This document shows, one piece after another, positions 43,651 to 52,102 of a stretch of DNA of 64,000 nucleotides. The notes under the pieces are model-generated. The model was given only the letters and a program-made list of their open reading frames with translations, ran no database searches and was not told where the DNA came from. Source of the stretch: Flavisphingomonas formosensis (GTDB lineage: Bacteria; Pseudomonadota; Alphaproteobacteria; Sphingomonadales; Sphingomonadaceae). The position numbers and the translations under genes are program-made. Every line of letters starts with the position of its first letter. Positions within the stretch are counted from its first letter, which is position 1. Location: assembly GCF_009755815.1 (NCBI RefSeq), contig NZ_WRPK01000014.1:62001-126000 (forward strand), read 5' to 3'.

Positions 43651-44496
43651 ATGTATATGGCAGCCGACATAACCTTTCCCTGTCCGAATTGCGGAGAAAC
43701 AAGCAGCATTCCTACCTCTGTTCCTCCTATTAAAGATGCGGATGGCGATCCAGAGAAAGGATGGGCAAGCGCGGATATCGAAGTGGCTTGCCCGAAATGC
43801 AACAGGGTTTTTGAGGGAAGCATTACCAATCATGACATGCAGGTGGATGTGTTCGTGGAGGGTCATCCCGTTGGGGTGATGGAGGTGAGTCGGGCTTATT
43901 TTGTCTCCGATGAGGATATGGATTTTGAGATTCCGGAGTATCCTCACACCATTTTGATAGGAACTATCAAAGAAATCCTATCACTTTTTGAATATCATAA
44001 TGAATTTATTTCAGAAAAAATTATAAAGCGGATGGCTTTTAGTCAGGCTATTTCGGCTATGGAGGCATTCCTCGCGGATACGCTAATAAATGCCGTGTTA
44101 GAACTCCGAGACGCCTTGCCTCGCTTGCTCCGAGGTGATCCAGAGTTGAAAGATGCCAAATTGCCACTCCTGCATATAATATCAAAAGAGCGACCCGTGG
44201 ATGATTATATTAAAAGTTATCTTAAAGAAATAAATTACCATCAACTTGCGAGGGTCGATAAGATATACCAAACATCACTTCAATTCTCTATATTTCCTAA
44301 TGATGAAACAAAGTCTCGACTTTTTGCGGTGATTCCGATTCGTCATGATTGTGTCCATCGCAATGGATACGACAAGGATGGAAAAATGATTACCATAATA
44401 AACGACGCGTTTGTGAGACAAGTATGTCGTGATATCTTAGAAATGGCAGATCATATAGCAAATAAAATTGCAGGAAAATTCCTCGGATTTCCTTAA
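43651..44496 (+). CDS. HEPN-like protein with N-terminal zinc ribbon (cassette gene 1)
   Basis: The 281-residue protein has four cysteines in two pairs (C11/C14 and C47/C50, CPNC...CPKC) that form a zinc ribbon. A long helical domain follows (about residues 100-280). Within it IPIRHDCVHRNGYDKDG contains R231-x4-H236, the RX4-6H motif of HEPN ribonuclease domains, and an upstream acidic helix (AFSQAISAMEAFLADTLI) fits the HEPN four-helix bundle. HEPN proteins are RNases or non-catalytic partners in toxin-antitoxin, CRISPR and abortive infection systems. Two more such genes follow within 37 and 17 bases. The ATG at 43651 lacks a strong ribosome-binding site; ATG 43657 is an alternative. The exact family is unknown. 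Confidence 0.7.
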   Translation: MYMAADITFPCPNCGETSSIPTSVPPIKDADGDPEKGWASADIEVACPKCNRVFEGSITNHDMQVDVFVEGHPVGVMEVSRAYFVSDEDMDFEIPEYPHTILIGTIKEILSLFEYHNEFISEKIIKRMAFSQAISAMEAFLADTLINAVLELRDALPRLLRGDPELKDAKLPLLHIISKERPVDDYIKSYLKEINYHQLARVDKIYQTSLQFSIFPNDETKSRLFAVIPIRHDCVHRNGYDKDGKMITIINDAFVRQVCRDILEMADHIANKIAGKFLGFP

Positions 44497-44532
44497 ATTT
44501 TTATCGATAAAGATCGAGTAAAACGGGGGCGG

Positions 44533-45150
44533 ATGGCGAAGTTGTCGTTTAATCTCAATGGATATCTCTATCAAAAGGGTGTTTCAGAAATCGAGATTGC
44601 CTATAAAGAAACTGTATCGGCGCTTTCTTCGCGTAAGCATAAGCTCGAAATTGATTTGACAGAGAATGCGCGGGCGGTCGAAGCTCGCGAGATAGATCCT
44701 TACGAGCGCGACGCGGATGGATCGATCCTTTACGAAAAGGAGAAAGCGATAAAATACTCAATCGATGATGCTGCCTCCTCTCTACGGATCGCTAGGGAGA
44801 GCTATGTAATTATCTTGCACCATTATTGGGAAAAGCGCTGTGACGAGTGGATGCACTCGAAGAAGAATTATGATCCTCTAAGAGCATATAATTTTCTGGA
44901 GAAAAATGGTCTGGCGGTCGATAGGAGCAGGCTCGAAATATTGAGGCTGTCTTGCAATACCCTAAAGCATAATTCTTCAAATTTATTTGAAGGGTATCCG
45001 GGAATGTTTGACCAAAACCACATGAATGACGCAACGCGAGTAAGTTATGCTAATGCATTGCGCTTAACTGACTCGTTTGTAGAGGAAATGTTCGAGGCTA
45101 TCCGTTCCTCGGGAATTCAGATCGATTCTAATTTCGCTCCGGGGTTCTAA
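44533..45150 (+). CDS. HEPN-like helical protein, degenerate motif (cassette gene 2)
   Basis: The 205-residue protein is mostly helical and charged: IEIAYKETVSALSSRKHKLEI, SSLRIARESYVIILHHYWEKRCDEW. The motif LRLSCNTLKHNSSNLFEG at residues 137-154 resembles the HEPN motif (RNxxxH), but with Cys in place of Arg and a longer spacing from R138 to H146. It may be an inactive partner or an atypical member. GGGGGCGG precedes the ATG and the gap to gene 1 is 36 bases. I cannot name a family. Confidence 0.6.
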   Translation: MAKLSFNLNGYLYQKGVSEIEIAYKETVSALSSRKHKLEIDLTENARAVEAREIDPYERDADGSILYEKEKAIKYSIDDAASSLRIARESYVIILHHYWEKRCDEWMHSKKNYDPLRAYNFLEKNGLAVDRSRLEILRLSCNTLKHNSSNLFEGYPGMFDQNHMNDATRVSYANALRLTDSFVEEMFEAIRSSGIQIDSNFAPGF

Positions 45151-45167
45151 ATTTGAAGGATTGTTCT

Positions 45168-45749
45168 GTGCGGAGAGAAGAATATAGAAAGGCTCTTTAT
45201 GCAGAGGTGGGAGAGTGTATCCATGCATGGAGCACAGTTGAGAACGAAATTACAATTCTCTTCATGGTATTAAATGAGCGACCATGGATCGAGTTTGCTC
45301 ATCCGTTGCGGGCTGCTTTTGAAGCTCTTATATCGCTCGAAGCACGTCTTGATGTTATAAGAGTTTATATTTCCGCTGATGATTCAGTGAATGAAAAATA
45401 CACCGATCACTATAAGAAGTTACATAGTAGAATTCTTAAAGCATACCGCAAGAGGCATGAAATAGCGCATTTTGCTCTCGTCGGGCGCGAGAATCAGACG
45501 GGGGAGATGCGCGAATTCGTTCGCCCGTTCTTCAAAATGAAATCTTTTCAAGAAAATTCGGGAACTGAATTGGATTTGAAACAGATTGTCGAGAGGAAGC
45601 AGAAATTCTATCTTCTCGGCGAGAGAGTTAAGCAACATGTGCAGTACGTTGGAAAAATTAAAGGGTTAAAGGCGGATTATTTCGCTCAGGCTGGAGATTT
45701 AGCTTATCCGGATCTTGATCAGGAGAGCGCTCAAAATGATGATAATTGA
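45168..45749 (+). CDS. HEPN-like protein (cassette gene 3)
   Basis: The 193-residue protein is helical with a clear motif AYRKRHEIAHFALVGREN, where R96-x4-H101 matches the HEPN RX4-6H signature, and an upstream helix WSTVENEITILFMVLNER with a conserved-type Glu. GTG 45168 is chosen because AAGGA lies seven bases upstream; a TTG at 45153 would also be in frame. The gene starts 17 bases after gene 2 and ends 8 bases before the convergent terminase gene. It looks like the most plausible catalytic member after gene 1. The family beyond HEPN-like is not recognised. Confidence 0.65.
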   Translation: MRREEYRKALYAEVGECIHAWSTVENEITILFMVLNERPWIEFAHPLRAAFEALISLEARLDVIRVYISADDSVNEKYTDHYKKLHSRILKAYRKRHEIAHFALVGRENQTGEMREFVRPFFKMKSFQENSGTELDLKQIVERKQKFYLLGERVKQHVQYVGKIKGLKADYFAQAGDLAYPDLDQESAQNDDN

Positions 45750-45757
45750 ATAATCAT

Positions 45758-47296
45758 TCAGTAAAATCCTGCCTGACGATCCTTCTTGACGCTCGCGCGA
45801 CGGTCATATCCATCGATGGGGCGGCGCTCAGGCTCATGATCCCATATCATTGCCCGATGAGCCCCTTGAAGCTCTCGGGCGATGATGGCGTCAGCGTCCA
45901 CCTGATCATCCTTGCCCTTCGGGAACGCCTGATATTCCTGTAACGCTGTATCACCCACGCTCCCCATAGGGAGATAGACCTTACCAGCCTGAGCCATCAC
46001 CTGATACGCTGACGCCTTCGTGGCTTTGTCCTTGCCATGGTTGGACGCATATTCAATCCGCACCATCACCCCGCTGGCGAGCATCGTGTCCCTGAGCACG
46101 TCAACCGACGCTTTGAAATTGTTGTCCGGCTCAGCGAACCAAACGCGCGGCTTCCACTTTTTCGCCAGCGCCAACGCACCACGATCCGCAACCTTGAGCT
46201 TCCCGCTCGGGTCGGTCGCGATCCCCAGCGCTTCCTTGAGATGGCAGCGCTCGCGGAAGCTATCGAGGAGATAGATGTTTTTCCGATCGTCCACGCCCCA
46301 GACGCGGATGACATTGAAATCGCTTTTTCCCGAAAGCCCCAAGCTGTGGTCTGAGGTCATATAGTGGGCAAGGTTGCTGGGCAGGGTGGCGGGCGTCCAT
46401 CGCTTGAACCATGCGGGGTCAAAGAAGCCGCTCGATTTTGGAACCGGGTCTTGCTGATATTGTGCCGCATACGCGTAGGCGTCGGCACGGCGTAGCTCGT
46501 CAACCTCCTCAGGTCCGCGCTGTTCGGGGAGCATGAGAGCGCCGATCTCGGTTCTTGGATCGCTCCACCCGATGGATGTTGAACCGCTCTCGCCTTCCCA
46601 TTCCATCGGGATGATGAGCGTCTCGTATCCCAGACCCTTCGCGAGGATCGCTCCCACCAAGTCATCCGCATGGATGCGCTGCATTATGATGACGATCGGA
46701 TCACGCTTCGGGTTGTTGAGGCGGGAGGTCGCTGACTGGAAAAACAGGTCGTTGACCTTCTGACGCTCGATCTCTGAGGCAGCGTCACCGACTGCAATCG
46801 GATCATCGATAATGAGACGATCGCCACGCGCGCCGGTCAGCTTCGAATAGGGAACCGCCCATCGGTAGCCCGTGGATTCATTCTCGAATTTGAGCGTCGT
46901 GTTAACATCGTCCTGAAGCCGGATCGACCAATTGCTTTGATACCAATCTGAGGTGATAAGCCGGCGAGCGCGGATGTTGTCTCGGGAGGCGAATGACAGG
47001 CTATGTGATGCCGTGACGGTGCGAAGGTGAGGACGGCTGATCCATTCCCACGCTTGCCAGAAAACCGCCACGAGAAGGCTTTTCATCGATCCTGGCGGGA
47101 CGCAGATGGACAGCCGTTTGATCCGACCGTCAGAGACCGCCTCCAGATGCTCACAGATGGCGTCGAGGTGCCATCCCCAGATGAGCGGGGTGGCGGGCTC
47201 TAGGACCGTCCAAGCCTGTTTGACGAATTCCGCCAGCGAACGGCGGGCAAGCTCAGCGCGTGCGGCGCGTATCTGTTCTGCGGTTACGGTGCTCAC
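45758..47296 (-). CDS. terL: Phage terminase large subunit
   Basis: TerL is the motor ATPase and nuclease that packages phage DNA into procapsids. The 512-residue protein shows the Walker A-like CVPPGSMKS (near residue 67), coupling and Walker B region GARGDRLIIDDPI, VIIMQRIHADDLVG, and a C-terminal RNase H-like nuclease region with DHSLGLSGKSDFNVIRVWGVDDR and GKDDQVDADAII, which hold the acidic metal ligands. The GTG start overlaps the small-subunit stop (GTGA). It lies on the strand opposite to the rest of the morphogenesis genes. Confidence 0.93.
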   Translation of the reverse strand: MSTVTAEQIRAARAELARRSLAEFVKQAWTVLEPATPLIWGWHLDAICEHLEAVSDGRIKRLSICVPPGSMKSLLVAVFWQAWEWISRPHLRTVTASHSLSFASRDNIRARRLITSDWYQSNWSIRLQDDVNTTLKFENESTGYRWAVPYSKLTGARGDRLIIDDPIAVGDAASEIERQKVNDLFFQSATSRLNNPKRDPIVIIMQRIHADDLVGAILAKGLGYETLIIPMEWEGESGSTSIGWSDPRTEIGALMLPEQRGPEEVDELRRADAYAYAAQYQQDPVPKSSGFFDPAWFKRWTPATLPSNLAHYMTSDHSLGLSGKSDFNVIRVWGVDDRKNIYLLDSFRERCHLKEALGIATDPSGKLKVADRGALALAKKWKPRVWFAEPDNNFKASVDVLRDTMLASGVMVRIEYASNHGKDKATKASAYQVMAQAGKVYLPMGSVGDTALQEYQAFPKGKDDQVDADAIIARELQGAHRAMIWDHEPERRPIDGYDRRASVKKDRQAGFY

Positions 47297-47739
47297 TCAT
47301 CGTCCGCCTCCGGACGGTCGGGAGACGGGAGAAGCTGAGCGTCTGTGGCATCGATCGCCTCAATCTGAATGGCGGCAAGCTGACGGAGGAAATCGGTTGA
47401 GGCGCCGGTCAGATCGAGCGTCGGCAAAGCCTTTGGTTCGGTGGACGCTACAGAGATTGTCTGAACGGCTTTGCCATAGGTTCTTTCGATCCCAAATTTC
47501 ACCATATCGGCTTCAATGCGGGTGAGTTCTCCGCCTTCTTCTTCCAAGCGTTTCGCGGCGCGTCCGATGGCTAATTCCAGCGCTCGAATGGCTTTTGGTC
47601 CAATACGCGTCGAGAAAATCTCGGAAGGCATCACGCCATTGATTTTCTGAACCTTCGGACGACCCGATGGATTGCCGCTCTGACCTTTCTTGAAGTGCGC
47701 AGGGTTGGCTTTTCGTGGTGGTTTTGTCTCGTCACTCAT
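47293..47739 (-). CDS. DUF5681-type protein, probable terminase small subunit
   Basis: The 148-residue protein opens with PRKANPAHFKKGQSGNPSGRPKVQK, the hallmark of DUF5681, a domain common just upstream of phage terminase large subunits and thought to bind DNA. A helical C-terminal half follows. Its start has no Shine-Dalgarno sequence; instead TAAATACGCG immediately precedes the ATG on the minus strand. The stop overlaps the terL start. The assignment as small terminase is by position and domain. Confidence 0.8.
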   Translation of the reverse strand: MSDETKPPRKANPAHFKKGQSGNPSGRPKVQKINGVMPSEIFSTRIGPKAIRALELAIGRAAKRLEEEGGELTRIEADMVKFGIERTYGKAVQTISVASTEPKALPTLDLTGASTDFLRQLAAIQIEAIDATDAQLLPSPDRPEADDE

Positions 47740-47759
47740 CGCGTATTTATAAATATCCG
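47740..47759. promoter_or_regulatory. Back-to-back TAAATA start motifs between divergent genes
   Basis: Only 20 bases separate the two divergent start codons. They consist of CGCG-TATTTA joined directly to TAAATA-TCCG, so each gene has TAAATA-N4-ATG on its own strand (47749-47744 on minus, 47750-47755 on plus). There is no room for a Shine-Dalgarno sequence on either side. This is the clearest instance of the phage start motif. Confidence 0.75.
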
Positions 47760-47900
47760 ATGAGTTACACGGTCCAAGATTTGCAGCGCATCCTTGAAGT
47801 CAGTGAGGGGCGGGAAGGGCTGAGGGAGCGTGTGGAGGCGATCAGAGCCGCGATCGTGGCGTTGACGGAAGCCGGAGAAGCCGACGCACCAAATAAATAG
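47760..47900 (+). CDS. Small helical phage protein, 46 residues
   Basis: The frame reads MSYTVQDLQRILEVSEGREG, continues with LRERVEAIRAAIVALTEAGEADAPNK and is almost fully helical. It starts at the divergent TAAATA motif and its stop codon lies three bases before the portal gene start, so it belongs to the structural transcript. No family recognised; it may be a small head-completion or regulatory protein. Confidence 0.6.
   Translation: MSYTVQDLQRILEVSEGREGLRERVEAIRAAIVALTEAGEADAPNK
47894..47899 (+). promoter_or_regulatory. TAAATA-N4-ATG motif at the portal gene
   Basis: TAAATA-GACG-ATG, overlapping the stop codon of the small upstream gene. No Shine-Dalgarno sequence is present before the portal start. 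Confidence 0.6.
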
Positions 47901-47903
47901 ACG

Positions 47904-49745
47904 ATGGATTCAAATGATACATCGCCGACGCTTCCTGACCTTGAAGGATTGAAGCGCAAGTTTCGTCAATCTATCGATACATCGGAATTTGCCCGTGATG
48001 CTGCGGCACTTGATCGCGGCTATTATGATGGGAACCGTGCGCTTTCTGATGCATGGCGCAAGCATCTCGACTCGCACAAGCTGCCGCCACTTAACATCAA
48101 TATCGTCAAGCCAATCGTCAACGGTCACATAGGAGTCGTTTTACAGAATTCGACTGACCCTGAAGCATGGGGGCGAAACCCAAGCGATCAGGATGCCGCA
48201 GATATCGTAACCAAATTGCTCCGTTACGTCGCAGATAAGACGAAATTCGATAATGTAAAAAATGATGTAGTCGAGAATCTATTCATTGAGGGCGTCGGTG
48301 CGGTCATCGTTGAAGCCGATGATCGGGATGTCATGATCCGTCGAATTCATCCAAATGAGTTCTTTTGGGATGTGCATAGCCGCGAGTATGATTTCAGCGA
48401 TGCGCTCTATATGGGCATTGCTAAATGGCTACATATCTCGCAAATCTACGATATCTTCCCTGACGCTGAATCGAAATACGGAGAAATATCACCCGGCGAT
48501 ATGCTGGGCGTCAATCAGACGATGAAAGACGCTCCGGATGTGTGGGTTGATCGTAAGAACAAACGCGTCCTTGTCGTTGAAATGTATTATGTCGAGCACG
48601 GGCGATGGAAACGCATCGTTTTCTGTCATGCTGGCATTCTTGATTTCGGCGACTCCGCGTATCTTGATGATGCCGGTCGTAGCATCTGTCCGATCGTGGC
48701 GATGAGTTGTTACATCAATCAGGACCATGACGACGAGACGCTCACCTATAGCCGTTATGGGGTCGTGAGGTCGATGATCGATCCCCAGACAGAATATAAC
48801 TCGCATCGGGCGTCCATGGTCAAAGCGGCAGTCAGCAGGCGGGTTCAACAGATCGATATGTCAGCGCCTGTGGTCGATTCAAAGACGGTGAGGGAAGAAG
48901 CGTCACGACCCGATGGCGTTATCCCTACCGGCTGGCAGGTCGTGGGTGGAAACGATCTCACTGAGCAGAACGCCTTGTTGCAGTTAGCCCGTGCTGAGAT
49001 TGATCGCATGGGACCCACGCCGGCTGTTCTGGGGCGCTCACTCGGAACCTCCGAGAGCGGACGGAGCCGCATGGTTCAGCAGCAAGCCGGCATCACTGAG
49101 CTTGCGCCTGTCCTCGATCGTCTGGAGCGTTGGGAAAACGCCGTCTATGAGCACATGTGGCATGCCGTCCGGCAATACTGGACTGCTCAGATGTTCGTGC
49201 GCGTCTCTGGTCAGGAGCGTGCCGCCGAATTCCTTGAAATCAATGTTCCCGTCACGGCTCAGCAGATGGCGCCTGCTATGGGGTCAGACGGTCAACCGAT
49301 GCTCGATCCCATGGGGCAACCGATCATGCGCCTGCAGACCGTCACTGTGGGGATGCAGAATGAACTGGCGACGATGGACATGGACATCACCATTACGGCG
49401 GTCAAAGAGAACGCCACGCTTGAGCATGAGGTGATGGAACAGATTGTCCAGATCGCTCAGCTTGTGCCGATCGGCAGTCCGCAATTCCTGATGGCGCTTC
49501 AGCTATTCCCGCTGACCAATAAGCGCGAGACGCTTGAGCGTATCGAGGCGATGATGAAGCAGGCACAGCAACAGCCCGATCCCGCTCAGGTCGAGCAAGC
49601 GCAACAGGCTCAACAGGTTGCTCTTCTGAGCGCCACGGCAAAAGCGGGTCGTGATGCAGCCTTGGCGAAGAAGGCTCAGGCTGAGGCGCTGAGGACCTGC
49701 ATTGAGGCTCAGCATATGGCTGGCTACGGTTCAACCAATCTTTGA
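47904..49745 (+). CDS. Phage portal protein (P22-like)
   Basis: The 613-residue protein matches the P22-type portal family. It has an N-terminal wing (QSIDTSEFARDAAALDRGYYDGN), LPPLNINIVKPIVNGHIGVVLQN, ADIVTKLLRYVADKTKFDNVKNDVVENLFIEGVGAVIVE, and the clip/stem region QTEYNSHRASMVKAAVSRRV. The glutamine-rich helical barrel at the C-terminus (MKQAQQQPDPAQVEQAQQAQQ, near residue 555) is also typical of podovirus portals. The portal dodecamer is the DNA entry vertex and the terminase docking site. It lacks a Shine-Dalgarno site and uses the TAAATA motif. Confidence 0.9.
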   Translation: MDSNDTSPTLPDLEGLKRKFRQSIDTSEFARDAAALDRGYYDGNRALSDAWRKHLDSHKLPPLNINIVKPIVNGHIGVVLQNSTDPEAWGRNPSDQDAADIVTKLLRYVADKTKFDNVKNDVVENLFIEGVGAVIVEADDRDVMIRRIHPNEFFWDVHSREYDFSDALYMGIAKWLHISQIYDIFPDAESKYGEISPGDMLGVNQTMKDAPDVWVDRKNKRVLVVEMYYVEHGRWKRIVFCHAGILDFGDSAYLDDAGRSICPIVAMSCYINQDHDDETLTYSRYGVVRSMIDPQTEYNSHRASMVKAAVSRRVQQIDMSAPVVDSKTVREEASRPDGVIPTGWQVVGGNDLTEQNALLQLARAEIDRMGPTPAVLGRSLGTSESGRSRMVQQQAGITELAPVLDRLERWENAVYEHMWHAVRQYWTAQMFVRVSGQERAAEFLEINVPVTAQQMAPAMGSDGQPMLDPMGQPIMRLQTVTVGMQNELATMDMDITITAVKENATLEHEVMEQIVQIAQLVPIGSPQFLMALQLFPLTNKRETLERIEAMMKQAQQQPDPAQVEQAQQAQQVALLSATAKAGRDAALAKKAQAEALRTCIEAQHMAGYGSTNL

Positions 49746-49936
49746 GCGGTGGAATTTTCGCGACCGCCAGTATCCGCCCTCTGAGGGTATCGCGGCTCTC
49801 CACTGCGTTGCCACTCGAAAACATACTCATAAGGAGTGGGCTCGCCATCGGCTCGTAGCTCATGTTTGAGCGTCCAGCCCAAGGCTGCGTAGCTCTGGGC
49901 GACCAATGCTGAATGCGCTTTGCTGAGAATGGGCAT
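49724..49936 (-). CDS. Small hypothetical protein on the opposite strand
   Basis: The 70-residue frame reads MPILSKAHSALVAQSYAALG, then WTLKHELRADGEPTPYEYVFEWQRSGEPRYP. The strand-like aromatic pattern looks like a genuine folded protein and recalls small sphingomonad proteins of unknown function. It overlaps the 3' end of the portal gene by 22 bases. No good ribosome-binding site is seen. It could be a moron gene transcribed against the late operon. Confidence 0.5.
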   Translation of the reverse strand: MPILSKAHSALVAQSYAALGWTLKHELRADGEPTPYEYVFEWQRSGEPRYPQRADTGGRENSTAQRLVEP

Positions 49937-50008
49937 GTGTGATCGATAGGCGAGACGGCATCATAGAGCAATAGTTGCTCTTGAGACAATCCGGGTACCT
50001 ATCCAGCA

Positions 50009-50014
50009 TAAATA
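50009..50014 (+). promoter_or_regulatory. TAAATA element upstream of the scaffold gene, not at a start codon
   Basis: CATAAATA-AGCG-AAA has the same core as the gene-start motifs but no ATG; the scaffold start is 155 bases downstream with its own GGAGGAAG site. If TAAATA is a promoter element, this copy would serve a transcript with a normal leader. Confidence 0.4.
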
Positions 50015-50169
50015 AGCGAAAAGACGCGAAGAAAAGCATCCTTGGCGCAAAAGACAGCCGCCGTGTCCGAACGGGCGATTTCGAGTGTTCAGTCTCGTTA
50101 AAGCTGAGGGGTCGCCGCCGTTTTCGGGCGTTTCGCAAGGCATTCGCGTAGAAATGCATAGGGAGGAAG

Positions 50170-50940
50170 ATGAATAGTATAGATTCGCTGTTTTCTGATC
50201 AATCGGACCATAAACCCGATGAAGTTGATGAGGTTGAGGATACGGCAGAGGAGGCGGAAGCCCCTGAACCGATCGAGGAACCTTCTGAGGAAATCGAACC
50301 GGCAGAGACCGTCCAGATTGAGCCTCAGGTTGAAGCTGCACCAAAGGCGATCCCGCTGGCGGCAATGCTCGACGAACGAGATAAACGAAAAGAGGCTGAA
50401 CGTAAGGCGATCGAACTAGAGCGACAGCTTGAAGAAATTCGAAAAGCCAATGAAGTTCAGAAGCCAGATATCTATTCAGACGACCCCTATCTCAACGATT
50501 TTCGTGAACGGATGGAGGCGCAATTTGAGCGTCAGCGTTTTCAGGATCGCATTCTAGACTCTGATGAACGCGCGAAAGAGAAATATGGCGCTGAGGTGGT
50601 CGAAAAAGCCGCCTTGTGGGCAAAGGATCGGATGCAGGATGATCCCGCATTCCGAACCAAATTTCTCGAGAACCGCCGTCCAATGGAATGGGTCGTTGAG
50701 CAGCACCAACAGGAAACGCGTGCGGCTGAAATACTATCGGACCCCGATGCTTGGGTAAGGAAGCGTGCGGCTGAACTCGGCTTGATTGGTGAAGCAACCG
50801 GAACCTCTCCTGAAACAGCGGAGAATACTCAACCGGCGGCGAAAGCGCCTTCTCGTTCAATAGCTTCCTTCCCTTCGCAGGGCGGAATTTCCGACACTCT
50901 AACAGGAAAGAACTCGGCAATAGCGTCGCTATTTTCATAG
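50170..50940 (+). CDS. Probable capsid scaffolding protein
   Basis: The 256-residue protein has a very acidic N-terminus (HKPDEVDEVEDTAEEAEAPEPIEEPSEE), a coiled-coil middle (RDKRKEAERKAIELERQLEEIRKA) and a helical C-terminal half. Its position between portal and coat genes and this composition fit a P22-type scaffolding protein, which guides procapsid assembly and then leaves. GGAGGAAG precedes the ATG, one of the few strong ribosome-binding sites in the module. Confidence 0.75.
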   Translation: MNSIDSLFSDQSDHKPDEVDEVEDTAEEAEAPEPIEEPSEEIEPAETVQIEPQVEAAPKAIPLAAMLDERDKRKEAERKAIELERQLEEIRKANEVQKPDIYSDDPYLNDFRERMEAQFERQRFQDRILDSDERAKEKYGAEVVEKAALWAKDRMQDDPAFRTKFLENRRPMEWVVEQHQQETRAAEILSDPDAWVRKRAAELGLIGEATGTSPETAENTQPAAKAPSRSIASFPSQGGISDTLTGKNSAIASLFS

Positions 50941-50959
50941 GTATTAAAACTATAACATA

Positions 50960-52075
50960 ATGGCTAACACCAAATTACATCCTAATCTGTCAATGCAGAA
51001 GTGGATAAACAAGTTCGTATTCGATTATGTAAGCGGATCGGGCTTCAAGAAATACATGGGGACGGATGAATCGTCTATCATCCGTGTTATCAATGAACTT
51101 AAGAATGGCGGCGAAGTCGTCAACATCCCGCTCGCGGGTCAGCTTCGCGGCGCTGGCGTTACCGGTGACTCAACTCTCGTCGGCAACGAAGAGGCGATGG
51201 GTCTCTATACCGATCAGGTTCGCGTTTCTTTGTTCCGTAACGCTGTTGCATTTACCGACGCTCAGACCTTCAAGACTGAACTCGATCTTTTCAATGCGGC
51301 TCGAAAGCGCCTCAAGGATTGGTCGGCTAACAAGCTTCGTAATGATATCGTCAGCGCTCTCGGTTCCGTTATCATCAAGGGCACTGCGGACAGCGATGGT
51401 TTTACTCTCGACTCTGCCGTCGATTATGCCTCAGCGACCGCCACTCAGCGCAACAACTTCCTCGTCAATAATACTGACCGCATCATCATGGGCGTCAATT
51501 CGGGGACCAATAAGACAAGCGGCGTGATGGCAACCGCCCTTGCCACGCTTGCCTCACCGACTGACAAAATTACCGCTGCGATGCTCAGCAGAGCAAAGAG
51601 AGCGGCGCTCAAGACAGGCGCTACCTCCGGCACCTCGATCACTCCATATCAGTCGGATGACGACAGCGGGGAAAATTGGTTTGTGTATTTCGCCCCGTCT
51701 GAGCAGTTCCGCGATCTCCTCACTGACACTGCGATCCTTGAGGCGTATCGTCATGCGGCTGAGAAGGGCAAAAACAATAGACTCTTTACTTCCGGTGACA
51801 TAATTTTTGAAGGAATAATTGTGAAAGAGGTGCCCCAGATTTCTGTGCTCACTGGCGCGGGTAATAGCTGTGATGTTGCGGTTGGTTATCTCTGCGGTCA
51901 ATCGGCGATTTCTGTTGCGTATGGTCAAGACCCAACACCTGTGTCAGATGTTACCGACTATGGCTATAAAAAAGGCTGTGGAATCAAAGAGATAAGAGGA
52001 GTCAAGAAGACCAGCTTCAATGGCACTCAGTATGGCGTTGTGAGCGTCTATTCTGCGTCCGTTGCAGACGCCTAA
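50960..52075 (+). CDS. Major capsid protein (P22-like/DUF4043, N4-gp56 type)
   Basis: The 371-residue protein resembles the N4-gp56/DUF4043 coat family: MANTKLHPNLSMQKWINKFV at the N-terminus, YMGTDESSIIRVINELKNGGEVVNIPLAGQLRG, RVSLFRNAVAFTDAQTF and NWFVYFAPSEQFRDLLTD. It builds the icosahedral shell. It follows the scaffold gene by 19 bases and is followed by a strong terminator, the usual way to boost coat expression. No Shine-Dalgarno sequence is seen before its ATG, which is preceded by AAAACTATAACATA. Confidence 0.88.
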   Translation: MANTKLHPNLSMQKWINKFVFDYVSGSGFKKYMGTDESSIIRVINELKNGGEVVNIPLAGQLRGAGVTGDSTLVGNEEAMGLYTDQVRVSLFRNAVAFTDAQTFKTELDLFNAARKRLKDWSANKLRNDIVSALGSVIIKGTADSDGFTLDSAVDYASATATQRNNFLVNNTDRIIMGVNSGTNKTSGVMATALATLASPTDKITAAMLSRAKRAALKTGATSGTSITPYQSDDDSGENWFVYFAPSEQFRDLLTDTAILEAYRHAAEKGKNNRLFTSGDIIFEGIIVKEVPQISVLTGAGNSCDVAVGYLCGQSAISVAYGQDPTPVSDVTDYGYKKGCGIKEIRGVKKTSFNGTQYGVVSVYSASVADA

Positions 52076-52102
52076 AACTTCTCCCAAGATAGGCGATACC
52101 AG

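Noticed and set aside
49402-49989. 195-codon minus-strand frame
   Set aside because: Largely antisense to the portal gene; the better-supported small gene at 49724-49936 uses a different frame.
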